A stretch of DNA of 64,000 bases from Syngnathus acus (GCF_901709675.1 NC_051092.1:5522491-5586490), one strand, 5' to 3'. Numbered from the stretch's first letter, positions 49,801 through 61,697 are shown. Notes: generated from the sequence alone by a model not told the origin. Numbers and translations: made by a program.

Positions 49801-52800
49801 TGTCAGTGTCTCAACAATATCAATCTTTTACCTTATTGTGCTATGTAACTTCAAAGCCTGTGTGTCCCAATGATGAACTGGTTTCTCGGAAATATTTTGT
49901 CTTGCTTTTTATTTTGCAATATTTGTGTACGTCTAAAAAAAAATCTAATAAGAGGCCAGTCATTGTGTTCAATTTCTGATTTATACACTGGTCAAGAGCC
50001 AGGGCCAAATATAACTTAGCGATTACAACTTCCATTTGGAAACAGTTTGGTTTTAATTTGTAACGACCTCTAAAATGCAGTCTAATCAATTGGAATGACA
50101 TTTTTGGGGAGAAAAATCTCATTAATTCAAGAAAATAACGTGACCCAAAATAGCAAATTATTACTTTAAGAAAATAGGATGACCCAAAATAGCACATTCT
50201 AAGTTCCAATCCTCACCAATGAGAATGAAACAGACGGCAATTATGAATGCCAAGAGGTAGCTTCGGAGTGCTTCATCATTTTTGCCATAACCTTTGCCAA
50301 AGAAGCCAATCAGAGGGTAGAGATTGTCCTTGCATAGACACTACAGAAAGCAGAGACAGAATAAGATACACATTGTAAAGATATATCAACGCACGTGCGC
50401 ATACTTCCTACCAACAAATGTCTGTATAGTACCTGGAACACTTTGGGTGCAGACACGAGGCAGGCCAAAGCAGAAGAGAGTGTCGCACCAAATATACCAG
50501 CAGTGATGAGTGGAGCAAAAGCTGACACCATGCTCATTGACTGTAAACAATGACAAAGATTCTCTTTACTTGTTCCTCATGTTTCTTTCTACCGGGAGTG
50601 AAGAAATGACTGTTCACAAAGATATCGCATCTTAGAATAACTCATTCAGGCAAACTAGAAGAGATAAGAGTACAGAGAGAAAACTCTAAACCTTTGGATT
50701 CACTATTCACAAATTTCAATTTCCACACACTGTTCTGTTTAGGTATTTGAACTATTTGAAACAAACCCATTTGATGTTGGTCTGTATACAAAAAAAAAAT
50801 CGTAATCACCATGTACCAATAGAAAGACAAGAAAAAGATATCCTTCATTTTGATGGTGTGTGTGTTTGTATGTTGACCTGATAGTGATTGCTCATGCCAA
50901 AGATGCATGTTTTGTTCTTGATGCAGTCGGTAAAGTCCCAGCCATAGTGACAAGGTAAACCAACACAATGGTTGCCGGATGAGGAGAAGGACAAGGTGTC
51001 ATTTAACACTCCAGATGCATCCCTAACCACACAGGAACCTGAAAGCAATAAGAAACACAAACGGTGCCCATGCACACACACAATATATGGTTTAGACACG
51101 AACTTATTACCTACAGTACTTTACAGGCTTTCCGGATGCACTGTAATAGGTTAAATCCTTCCATAAGAAATGGTTTAAACAAGAGCTCAGGCCCAGAATA
51201 CCTCAAATTAAAAAAAAAATATATATATATATACAGTCCACCGCAAAAACAAACATTTAAAAAAGTAACTACACAGAATCAATACCTTCTCAAAATCATA
51301 AAATATAAAGTCATTAAATATGAAACAGCCATTGAAACGTATCACATCGTGAATCTACAGGGCCAGTGTCTGTTCTGGCAGGGCCATCATCCAAAAATTC
51401 TTAAAGTAGGACCCTGCTGTTATAAGATTATGTAGCGACACAAAAATATGAACTCAATCTTAAAACATCCTTTCACACGACTTTTGTTTCTGACAATACA
51501 ATACCAATGGTTGCAGAGATTATGAGGTATGACAAAGTGGTCCAGAAGATAGCCATTAGCGTTCCTCTGGGGATAGCCACTGTTGGATCCTGACAATGGG
51601 AAAAGCAATATTTCAAACAAGAGGAGACGAGGGAGGAGAGGAAAATGCGACATACCTTCAGATCTCCAGAGATGTTAGCTCCTGCCAGAATGCCAGTTGC
51701 AGAAGGAAAGAAAATCGAGAACATGCCAAAGAAGCTGCCCTCCGGTCCCCGCCAATCGGGCACAAAATTGTTTGCAAAAATGTCCGCTATTGGGAGGGAA
51801 TTTCGTCTGCTATTTAGACAGTAATGTCAGAGGCTCAAGATTTTGTATGGGCAAATGCAACAATAGAACAAATCACCTTTATAGCTAAAAAAACCTTTGG
51901 CCTGTTTCTGCGGCGATGCAGGGATTATGGTTCCAACAATGTAACTGGAAAATGACACCAAGATGACCAGAAAAAACAAAACCTGGGCCTTTGGAAGACA
52001 AAAAACACATTCACATAGAAATAAGGTTTCTTCAAATATGCCACTGCTTTTTAAATGCACCACTAGTTCGTAGCGTTATCTCAGTAATGACTAAGCCCAA
52101 TGTAATGTTTACAAGTAAATGTTTATTCAAATAATTTGAGGTGAGGCAGAGAAGTTCTGACTAGATATACACAGGGGAGCCTAAAGATTTGACTACTTAA
52201 GTATGGCCTTATATTTAGTTGATCGTACCTTTGACTCCCATGCCATTCCAGCCATTGATATTCCTAAAAGACATGTGACTGTGATGACACCAATAATGCG
52301 GATGTCATTGATTCGGTTCACCATCACAGCGCCATTTTCCTGAGAGACAAAGTAAATCAGAGTTTGAAACCGAGGATAAAGAACATTAAACACCAAGGAA
52401 ATGACACACAATCATGAAAAACAAAATTAGTTGGGGTGAGCATGCTAAATTATAATTTGTCAATTGCATTGGTCAATGAGGGATTTGACCTTTCTTCTGT
52501 TTCCAAACAATTTTAATTGGCTGAATGAAACGCACAATAATTGCAAATGAATGAGTAAATAAGTTGAAGAAATGTCCACTCGGTATGGCACTTACATGCA
52601 TGAGGTCTACAACAGTCTCAGCAAAGCCCACAGTGTGCATGGCAACAGCCACAGCATTAGCAAAGGCAAAAATCAGACCAATGGACCCACCAAGCTCCGG
52701 ACCAAGGCTACGACTGATTAAAAAGTAGGTCCCACCTGAAGAAAAAGGAGAAGCCATTTATTTTGATCAAACATAGGCATAACATCTGTCCGTTCGCCCG

Positions 52801-54460
52801 TCCATCCATCCATCCATCCATCCATCCATCCATCCATCCATCCATCCATCCATCCATCCATCCATAATTGAGAAAATAACTCAGATTCGTTACAATCGGG
52901 TAAAGTAGACAACATTGGGCCTGTCACACGAGCAAGTAGGCAGCGGACTTTATCGTGCGGCCGCTTTTTTAATAACAGATTGACAATATTGATACTGCAA
53001 AATTGGGAGAATAACTTAATAGAGGTTAAAATCGGGTGTTGTCAACTGCCATGTGGATTTTGGGGAAATCTCAAGCCGAATGAGGAAGCAGGTTCCGGCG
53101 GCAAGCAGCGGCGACGAGCTTTTTTTTTCCCCTCATATGGTATCTTATGAATGTCATAGCGATTAAAGTGATTACAAAAAGATTTCCATCCATAGGCAAT
53201 CACGCAATAGCAGGTTGTTGATGAAAAAGACCCTGTCAATGTCATGACATCACCTGTTCCAACATGGCGCCACGCATTAAAGGCAGAGAGGGGGATTATT
53301 CTGGCAAATACAGATATTGGACAAACCTTACAGGATTGCTCCCTTTCACCATCAAGACCTCAATGTGGGATCTTCAAACTGAGAGTTGCAATAAAATGTT
53401 CATTTGAAGCCTCGTTATCGGAAGATTATCTACTAATACTGTCAGTGCTCATATCTTAAGTTTGTGTTCGTAAGTCAAAGCAAAAAAACAAATGGCCAAC
53501 GGCTCAAAAAACGTCAGGACAACAATTATTCACAGATGGAACAAACCTCCTTTGACTTTGCCGTTGGTAGCGATAGCAGATGTAGAGAGACCAGTGATGC
53601 CAGTTATACATGAGGAGAGCAGGATGATCACCCAGGTCAGACCTGGAGAAATACGCAACAGGAAAGGAAGAAAATGTCAAAATAATGACGGGATTTTATT
53701 TTTGCTTCTTCGGTAGATAACGATTTAAAACAGCATATTATCGGGTCAGGAAAAGTTTTATTTTACTTGCCTATGCCAGCTTGGGCAGTAATCCAAGGGA
53801 GCCTCAGGTACAAGATCACACCCCAAATATTTAACATGCAACGGATCTAGAAAGACATTCACGGCCCGAATATTGTCAAATATACTGGTAGTACATGTTA
53901 TTCAGCCACTAACATCCACTCTTCTCGACTAACCATGACTCCATGAAACCAGCCAAATCGCGTCGGTTCAGGCACTGGATCTTTTTGCTCCTCTTCCTCT
54001 GAGCTGTCTCCTTCCATGCCTGCAGGTGTTGTCTCCTCGTACATGGGAGGTTGCGCGTCATCCTAGTTAAAGGGAATTGAAAATGTAGCAGAAAATAAAT
54101 GAACAATTACAAATGTGCTTCAAATTAAATGAGAATAATGAAAATTGAATAGATGGCACATTTGAATTCAGAATGCTTCCTCACCTCATGGTTGGCATAC
54201 AGCTGGTAGAGAGACGGCCTGAAGCGCTTCCGTCGTCCGCAAACTTCGGTGTTGGCGTAGAAGTCCGAGTTTGGCGGGGCATCCAGGGTCTCATAGCGAC
54301 TTTGGACATCCGATCCACAGGACACAATGGGACTGCTGCCCCCGTAGAAATCGTAATAATCAGACTCTGCTGATGTTGTCTTGCCGTCGGTCACTGATTG
54401 TGCAATTTTGGGTCTGTATGCGGACAGATGAACGCCATCGCTGATAACTTGAAGCTCCAT
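43821..54460 (-). CDS. slc12a3: Thiazide-sensitive Na-Cl cotransporter (SLC12A3/NCC group)
   Basis: Plasma-membrane electroneutral Na-Cl symporter of kidney and, in fish, gill or skin ionocytes. Twenty-five coding exons join in phase to 994 aa: 54185-54460, 53934-54062, 53771-53846, 53547-53642, 52596-52735, 52229-52339, 51877-51988, 51656-51786, 51505-51589, 50878-51038, 50433-50540, 50217-50340, 49657-49758, 49225-49380, 49049-49148, 48755-48866, 48029-48154, 47109-47215, 46921-47003, 46445-46546, 46253-46364, 45457-45543, 44739-44877, 44033-44100, 43821-43962. The 12-helix core is near-identical to mammalian NCC in places ([74 protein letters not shown]). A large extracellular loop with Cys and an NxT site follows helix 6. 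The C-terminal domain ends [12 protein letters not shown]. Intron 3 has a GC donor. Position next to herpud1 favours slc12a3, but the fish paralogue slc12a10 (NCC2) is a real alternative because the N-terminal regulatory segment diverges. Confidence 0.92.
46566..46644. repeat. (GGTA)n-derived tract
   Basis: Degenerate GGTA/GGTTA repeats in the slc12a3 intron before exon 46445-46546. On the transcribed strand this makes a pyrimidine-rich CCTA tract starting about 20 nt upstream of the exon's acceptor. Confidence 0.85.
47488..47744. mobile_element. Mariner-like MITE (257 bp)
   Basis: Inverted ends of about 49 bp (CAGGGTCCAGCAAAATGATC... against ...GATCATTTTGGCGTACCCTG, a few mismatches), flanked by TA on both sides. 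The interior has a run of CGAAA repeats and no coding capacity. It lies in an slc12a3 intron. Confidence 0.8.
47970..48000. repeat. (CAGA)n tract
   Basis: CAGACAGACAGG-type tetranucleotide repeat immediately outside slc12a3 exon 48029-48154. Confidence 0.8.
48207..48620. mobile_element. SINE tail fragment followed by a decayed hAT-like element
   Basis: 48207-48296 matches the SINE tail (CCATCCATCTGTCC... GGAGCCTATCCCAATTGAC). From 48299, CAGTGGTGTCGAACTCATTT then TTGTCACGGGCC resembles the end of widespread hAT-type non-autonomous elements. The other end (about 48570-48620) is too diverged to define. Confidence 0.45.
52801..52863. repeat. (CCAT)n microsatellite
   Basis: About fifteen perfect tetranucleotide units in slc12a3 intron 4. 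Confidence 0.95.
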
Positions 54461-54469
54461 TCAGAATAC

Positions 54470-57400
54470 AAATATATACTTGAAATGTATATATTTGTAT
54501 GAAAGCAGTTTTAAACCGGCCAGTCAAGGGGAGAAAGACATTGGCTTGTCAAGGCCGTATGAAGGAGGCTTCATGGTGTCAGTCAGTTTTATATTCCACT
54601 TGAGACAGACCAGGAAGAGCTTCAGGCTATATAAGAGGCCATGTTAATGAACAGTTACAGAATTCATTAGAGGATCTATGAAAGCACACCACAACCAGGA
54701 ATGTCCTTATGGAAATGAAGGACAATCCAGTTAGTGCATAATATCCAGTAGGCCTTTTTTCCATAGAATATAAATTGTATCAATCAGTCAGCATTTCCAA
54801 CACCTTTTCTAAAGTAAGAAAGTATCAGAGTTTGACTTTTTTTTTTTCTTTTGAAGAAATTTCAAACCATTTTTCTCCAATCCTATTCTTGCACTAATAA
54901 TTTTAGTATGCTACTATTTAAAGTTTCTTTACTTTGCTTTTAAATGTGTGACTCTTTTGTCGGTAAATGCTTTTAAATGTTCTTGAAATTATGTGAATCA
55001 GTTACCTGTTGTGACTGGTCGTTTCTCGATGTATGAGTCACTGTACAGTTGCGGGTCCTTTATGCTGTGTCCTTTTATTATGTGTGTATTCTGTCATATA
55101 GGCCTTGAGGTATCAGTTGGTTGCTGATGTTGCTTTTCCCTTTATGTGCTGTGTCTTTCGACTATGTCAGCTTTATTCTGTCATATAAGCCTGATGTTTC
55201 ACAGTAGAAAAGCTCGGGTTACTCATTTTGTCATTGTGTCGCGCTTTCTTTCCCAGAAAGAAAGTGTCCCAGCAGATTTAGACACGTTCCATCGAGTCAG
55301 AGACGTCACCCACATGTTGTTCCAAACAATCCCTTCACCTCTAAATATCTCACCAGCTCCTGCTTTGTCTTTTCACCAGGAATCCCTTTTGTTGTAATCC
55401 CTTGGTGTAAATTCTGTCTTTTTCACATGTGCCATCTACTTAAGTTTGCCATTCTCCCCTTCTAATTTTCTGCCTCATGAGTCTTTTTTAGACTCTAATT
55501 GTAAAGATGGCCCCTATCTCTTTTCTGATTCCGATCTTAACAATATTTATTTTCCCAGTCCCTTCCTTGGTTATCAATCGATTTTTTGTCACATTTGTCT
55601 TTTGAAGATCCTTCGAGTCCACCCAAGAACCCTTCCATTCAGACCCTTACCAGTTGGCCATTTATCTGGGACCTCCCCGAGTTGGCAACGAGTCCGCTAA
55701 AAGAAAGGTTCTCTAAGTGGCGTCATTCCAAACATGTCCCCGAGCCACTTAAGCCCCTGCTTTTTTCACCACCTTGTACACTCTCTACCTTACCTCGTCC
55801 TATTCGTTTCTGTTTTTGCTCGTTAACCTTCCCCAGTTGCATTCCTTCCGCTCCCCTATATCAAGAGCGGTAGGCCTAGTTCTGGTGGTTGCGCCATGCT
55901 CCCATCCCAACACCTCAGCAGCTGCAGGTCCCCATCCCGGGTTCTCAGCAGTGCCAAGCACTGACTATATATGCCCTGAAGCACACGTCTTACTTTTCAA
56001 CTATTGTGTAATGTCTCCTTCTGGGTCCAAATCCTGCTCCACATGTGACTTTGTGTATGAAATGCACTCTATAAATAAAGAGGATTTAATTACTTTGCCT
56101 AAATTGCCTAAAATCGTTAAGTCATACATGCATATACGGCATAATTCTGTAATTCTATTCCCTGTTTGATCAGCATGAAACAGAAACCCCAGCGAGAATG
56201 GCAATTTAACAATGTCACATGATCTCCAAGATGATTGCCCAGAGAGTCTTTGTTTTTATGTCGACTAACTTCAACCAAATGTTTCACTACCATTTATTAG
56301 CATGACTTGGTTGTTTTCTTGTGCACTTTAATCTCTAACATTCCCAGTTATACCATCATGCCTTTCTCAAGTGAGTGACTCTTGTGATCCATTTCTGCAT
56401 ATTTTACACAAGGACCACTGGAGTATAAAAACCCTTTCATGTTCTGATAAAACCTAATGGCTTGTTCTTTTTGCTTAAAGCAACAGAAGCTGCCTAATTG
56501 CCTGAAAACTTGGGCTAATTAGTAACTTACAAGTACAACCAAATACAAGCTTACAAAAACACACTCACACAAGACAACATTTTCACACGTGATGATTTCA
56601 AAGGTCAGTGACGAGAAAGCACTACTCGAAATAGAAAGTCAAGTTCAGTACATACAATAAAGGTCGAACCAAAAGTCAACTTGAATTTTCACCTTGTATC
56701 AGAAAGCTTGCTGCTGCTGTCGTGTGGTATGACGAGGATGTCCAATTTTCTGACTGATCTCTTGCGTCTCACTGCTGCAAACATCTCCAGCCTTCATAAT
56801 GAGTTTTTAAACTCTGGTTATTATCCCAGGTATGATTAGTATCCTTGGTATGCACATGACAGCACACCAAGGGGTGCACTATAGTAGTTGGATAAAGTGA
56901 ACACGTTTTATATACAATCCGATTAGGCAATACCTAAGAGTTGGCACTATGCTCAGCAATTATGGCACGAGTTCATTTGGATCATCCAGTAACTGGTGAA
57001 TATGCAAAGTAATTGTCAATTAGACTGTCTTATTAAGTACATCATTTTTTATATTTTAACTATTGACTGTCTTTCCATAAACTACTGAAATCCATGATAT
57101 GTGAAAAATATTTTAGTAGCTTATTTACAAGCAGCATCCAACCTGGAACCAATCTATTCATTAATAAAGTATGCCTGAAGATGGCGCTGATGATCTTTGG
57201 AGTACAGTCCAGCCGTCTTTTAGTTGACTGCTGTGCCATCGTGTTTACGTGCACTAATTACTGACATTTTGTTGCTTAGGTATTTTTGTTTTCATTTATA
57301 CTTTCATTTGTATTTGAATTCAAATCAAGTGAAACGTATGAAAACATTTTCGCTTCCTTGTAATGTAATGCTAAACGTTCATTACTACAGTATTTTTAAA

Positions 57401-57730
57401 CTGTTGGTGACCTGACCTTTGATTTCCAAGTTTCACTGTTTTGATAGGCGATAGCCATCATCAGCAATGATCTCTGGGGAACTGGCATTGTTTAATATTC
57501 CTTCTTACCGTCTGTTTTAGGGATTGTCCACAAACTACATGTCCTAGGGTAACATGTCATCCTCAATCAATAAGATTTACTATTTTAATTATCCTTAATG
57601 CTGCACAATAGACTACTACTTACTACAACTGAAAATGTGACAATATGTCTTATTATGGAGAAAATCACAATAAGAGGCATAAATTGCTAAAAAATATTCA
57701 CCAAGAAGCAAGAGAAACTTTATTTTCATT
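54470..57730. other. Intergenic region upstream of slc12a3
   Basis: Contains the presumed slc12a3 promoter at its left end. A 55-56.1 kb stretch follows, pyrimidine-rich on the plus strand, with several overlapping short open frames and a pair of similar units around 55062 and 55147 (TGCTGTGTC...TTCTGTCATATA). I recognise no protein in it. An old retroelement LTR or a non-coding transcript are both possible. Confidence 0.4.
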
Positions 57731-57810
57731 TACCGTTTTTTTCCATGTATAATGCGCAAAATTTAACTAATTTATTGTCCTAAAATCTGGGGTGCGCATT
57801 ATATATGGGT

Positions 57811-57854
<44 letters not shown>

Positions 57855-58246
57855 TCCGGATATCATACGGAGGCCGCCATTACAGATGCGCTTTCTTCTC
57901 TGCTGTTCACTTCAAACACGCTCCATACGAACACAATGCTCTCGTATCAGACGCGTGCTCGATCACCTGCTCGTTTGCTGTCACAATGTACCCTCCACAA
58001 ATCCGAAACATTTCTTCGCTATTGAGTTTGCTAGCGCATGCGCAGTGATACTGACTGGCAGAATAACATCCGGTTGTTCCCAAAAATGATATTTTTTCTG
58101 AAATAATTTTACGTTTACGGACTTAAGTAGGAGTCAAAATTTGGGTGCGTATTATACATGGGTACAGGCTTTTTTCCAGCATCAACATGCCATTCTTAGG
58201 GTGCGTATTATACATGGGGGCGCATTATACATGGAAAAAAACGGTA
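57731..58246. mobile_element. TACCGT-type MITE (516 bp)
   Basis: Ends TACCGTTTTTTTCCATGTAT... and ...ATACATGGAAAAAAACGGTA are inverted repeats. The sub-terminal motif GTGCGCATTATA/GTGCGTATTATACATGG recurs several times inside, and a (TA)n run lies at about 57817-57844. The central part is G+C-richer and non-coding. Confidence 0.8.
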
Positions 58247-58443
58247 TATGTAGTGAATGCATATATACTGTATATGAATATATGTACATACTGTATGCCC
58301 TCGAGTGGCCGGAGTTAACTTCTACATACTGGATATGAATATATATAGAGTATATATCCAGTGATCCCTCACCATGTTGCGCTTCACTTGCGGATTCGCT
58401 TTAAACAGTATACTTTATCTCAATAACCTTCTCTGGCCGTGGG

Positions 58444-58560
58444 ATGCCTGATGGTGTAGTGGTACACTTGACTGTCTTGTGTGCAGGCACCATGAGTCCG
58501 ATTCGCACACACGGCGGACGAGCACTTGCATCAGAGCAAACTTTATGCATAACACTACGT
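58444..58560 (+). mobile_element. SINE head fragment
   Basis: GCCTGATGGTGTAGTGGTAC resembles a tRNA box A region, followed at tRNA-like spacing by GAGTCCGATTCGC, a degenerate box B. A short T-run follows. Not a functional tRNA: no acceptor stem is seen. Confidence 0.5.
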
Positions 58561-59855
58561 TTTTTTTTTTTTTTTTTGCAAATGGCGTTTTCCTTATATT
58601 ATCGGGGATGCAGAGCATTCCTTTTTTTCTGTTGGTTGAGCAGAATTCAATGTTTGATTTGAATGTTATAGCACAAATGCTAATTTTCACACGTCTATAG
58701 GATAACAACAGCAACAAAGCTGTTTTAATACCCCACATTTTTGGACTGTTGAGATTCACGAAATGGATACTTTTGTCTTGTGTAGGAATAATAGGAAGCC
58801 CTGTTATTTTGTTGCCTATGAAAGCCAAGATGCATTCCAACCTTGAACCTGTGTTAACGGAGCAATCAACGTTTTTTTTTTTTTGTGAGGCTTCAAGCTT
58901 TAACCGTTAGCAATCTGAGTGATCATATCTGAAGCTGCTCATCCAATTATCCCTCTAACTGACGACATGTGTTAAAGGATGATAAAAGCTGAAGGTATTT
59001 AAAACTGTCCCCTGGTGCTGTCTTTTGATTAAGACATGACAACCTTTTTCACCAAATGAAAACTAACGGATGAAAAAGACTAGTAGAGCAGTCTTAATAT
59101 TCAGCTGAGCATCTATTTATAATGAGGTCAAGTTGGTTAAATCGGCCAGTCATCTCGCAGCAACAAATATGTTCTTAACATTTGTATATGTAAAGATGTT
59201 GATGTGAAGATTAAAAATCCATTGATCATTTTCTATGAAGCCATTTGCCATTAGTAAAGTTCATACCGGCTGACGAATTGTGCGAGAGCTCTCATTTTGG
59301 CACCAGGTCACCAGTGTCTTTGCACATTTTCTAAGAGAGATGCATGGAGAAAGAGTATTTTGATAGATTTTTATTTGGGCAAAAACTAATTTGCTTCTAT
59401 CATTATATTCACATAATCACTCCCATCCCTATGCTGAATGTTGCTAGGAAAAAACAAAATTGCTGGTTAGAATTTGATTCTGCCCCAAGGGGGCCTCTTT
59501 CTATCTCTTGTTATGCAATGTTATTACTGAAATGAACTATTATTTTTAAAAAAATTCTGAATATGCATTCCAAGCAGTATTGAGGTACTTGTTCTTTTAT
59601 TACAAAAATTCCTCTCAAAGATTTCATCCTATTCTTTGTTGTCTGGTGCAATATGTCTTTGTTGTCAGGTTTTAAGTGACCTCGGAAATAGTTTGTTTTG
59701 TTCTAAAAAATAAAATGTGATGTTCTGTATCTTGAGGGTCCTCTTTGGGTGCATAGCCAGAACCTTTTCAGTGGGATGGGCAGGGTGACAAAAACACTTA
59801 TTGAGGAGTGATCATATGATGGCACTTTGTTACCTTGGTTACCTTGTTTTCCTTC

Positions 59856-60294
59856 TGTTAGGGTTGATAGATTAGTTTGATCCTATGCTTATGTTGGAAT
59901 GTAACCTGTAATAATTAACCTAGCTTGTCCTGTCTTAACAAAAGTAGTAGAACAAAGTGCTAAGATCTTTTGAACTGATTGACCAGATGCAGAGGAAGCA
60001 ATCAAAGTTGTTCTGTTTACACGTCGTAAAAAAAAAAAACTGCTATGCATTGACCAGAGGCCAGGGGCTTCAACCCCATCCTGTCCCCTCTCACCTCCAC
60101 TCTCACCCCCACTCTCACCCCTACCCTGTTTCTCTCAATAAAAATGCTCTTGCAAGACGCCTGAGTGAGACCTCATTCGATCATCGCTGTACGCACAGCG
60201 ACGAATGACTCTCCACTTGCAAGTGCTTAAAAAGGGCATACTGTCTCCCGTGTGGTTCTTGCAAAAATAAGTTCGAGTGAGCACCACTCTAACA
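59856..60294 (+). mobile_element. Solo LTR (439 bp), a different family
   Basis: Begins TGTTAGGGT and ends ACTCTAACA (inverted, one mismatch), with an exact 5-bp target duplication CCTTC (59851-59855 and 60295-60299). It contains TTTCTCTCAATAAAAATGC at about 60129-60147, a polyadenylation context typical of endogenous-retrovirus-like LTRs. No internal genes adjoin it. It appears to be inserted within an older SINE copy, whose body resumes at 60300. Confidence 0.8.
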
Positions 60295-60410
60295 CCTTCC
60301 ACTTTCCAAAGACATGGATGGTAGGCCAAGTGATCAGTCCAAATTTTCCGTAAGTGTGAGTGTTAATGGTTGTTTGTTTGCGTGCCTTGCAATTGGGTTG
60401 CGGGCGGTTC
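60295..60410 (+). mobile_element. SINE fragment interrupted by the LTR
   Basis: CCAAAGACATGGATGGTAGG... to ...GTTTGCGTGCCTTGCAATTG matches the SINE of 27257-27605 in plus orientation, directly after the LTR's target duplication. Confidence 0.65.
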
Positions 60411-60649
60411 CGTAAGTAACACACCTGATTGAAACGGTCCGATTATTAGCAAGGTCTGCAGAAGCTGGATAACAATCCTGATCATTTGAATTAAGTGTGT
60501 TGGAGCAGGGAGACCTAGAAAACATGCAGGACACCGGCTCGGATGACACATTTCAAAACACATTGACTTATTTAATTGCATATTTATTTAACGAACGAAA
60601 CATTTGATTAATGCGTGACACTTCAAACACTTCATGGCGTATTTATTTA

Positions 60650-61041
60650 TTTAATATTGCCACTTTCGGTCCTCCATCGGACTTGAGCATCCTCTTGTTG
60701 TCCACTCCCCCGCCTCGCCTCTCTCTTTACCTTGTATTCAATCCAGCTGTGCACGCCTCCTCCCTTGCTATTGGACTGGAGGATTAGCGAGGGATCGGCA
60801 GACAGCTTTGCATCGGCTCGCACAGCTTGACTTGCTGGCTGCTCAGCCACCGATGAGTACTGTCTTGAATAGGAATCAAATCGGATTTCCACTGTGAAAT
60901 TAAGGTGGGAAACATGTCTGGCATGAGAGTCGCGAAAGCAGAGGAGGACTTCTGACTCTTCATCTCTGGGTCTTTCGCCTGCGCGTTTCGGAGAGAGGAG
61001 AAAGAGGAACTAAAGGAGCCCACCGAAGGAGGGATGTCGCG
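60650..61041 (+). promoter_or_regulatory. galnt18: galnt18 promoter / 5'UTR region
   Basis: A sharp rise in G+C just upstream of the galnt18 ATG, with C-rich tracts (CCACTCCCCCGCCTCGCC) and no TATA box. This looks like a CpG-type promoter and 5'UTR. Exact start site unknown. Confidence 0.45.
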
Positions 61042-61093
61042 ATGCTGTGCACCAGAAGGACTAAAACTTTGGTGTCAACATGCGTGGTACTGA
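61034..61093 (+). other. Overlapping upstream ORF of galnt18
   Basis: An ATG eight bases before the main start, in another frame, opens a 19-codon frame (MSRCCAPEGLKLWCQHAWY) that overlaps the galnt18 start. Such uORFs usually lower translation of the main frame by leaky scanning. Whether it is translated is unknown. Confidence 0.5.
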
Positions 61094-61285
61094 GTGGCAT
61101 GACTAACATCTTATGTCTACTTTACGTCGGCTGGATTACCAACTATGTGGCGAACAGCGGTCCTAAAGTTGCGGAGATGAGCGGCGAGGCGGAGAGAAAG
61201 TTAGAGGAGGACAGCAAAGGAGAGACCCTGAGGATAATCGAGAGGCTGGACAAGCTGGAGAGCGTCGTCAATGAACACATCAAAG
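61042..61285 (+). CDS. galnt18: Polypeptide N-acetylgalactosaminyltransferase 18, first coding exon (partial)
   Basis: Golgi type II membrane protein of the GALNT family, which starts mucin-type O-glycosylation or acts as a related non-canonical member. The 81 complete codons read MLCTRRTKTLVSTCVVLSGM, then a membrane anchor (TNILCLLYVGWITNYVA, about residues 21-37) and a stem KLEEDSKGETLRIIERLDKL. This matches human GALNT18 (MVCTRKTKTLVSTCVILSGM...KLEEDKGDTLKIIERLD). A donor (AAAG|GTCAGC) follows at 61286. The catalytic and lectin domains must lie beyond the right edge; the remaining 2.7 kb here is intron 1. The frame continues past the donor to a stop, but that part has no similarity to the family. 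Confidence 0.9.
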
Positions 61286-61633
61286 GTCAGCACATGCAAG
61301 CTCGGGGATGTTGTGCTCACAGTTTGAGTTCATTATCGAGCAGAATGAGAGTTGCCCCCCCAGCAGCATCACACACTTAGGCTTAATGATACATGATGTA
61401 TACTTAGAACAGCACGAACTAAACACCCCCATGGCTAGATTGGCAATGACGTTTTTGGAAAGGATTAGTCGCATTTCAGCGAATGCGATATCCAAAACAT
61501 GGCTTGGAAAAGTTTTCAAAAGTTCTTTAACACTCAAAACCAGTGTTGTCACACTTGTTACAGTTTCATTCATCTTCCAAACGGCTTCTCACGAAATGTA
61601 GAAAAGAAACACACGCGCACACACACATTGTAC

Positions 61634-61697
<64 letters not shown>
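61634..61697. repeat. (TA)n microsatellite
   Basis: About thirty uninterrupted TA units in galnt18 intron 1. Confidence 0.95.

Noticed and set aside
55146-56169. Cluster of overlapping plus-strand open frames (up to 131 codons)
   Set aside because: No frame is consistently open, there are no recognisable domains, and the stretch is pyrimidine-rich, which lowers stop-codon frequency on that strand. Left as unexplained intergenic sequence.
58444-58560. tRNA-like box A/B pair, considered as a tRNA gene
   Set aside because: Box B is degenerate, and no acceptor or anticodon stem can be formed. Fits a SINE head instead.
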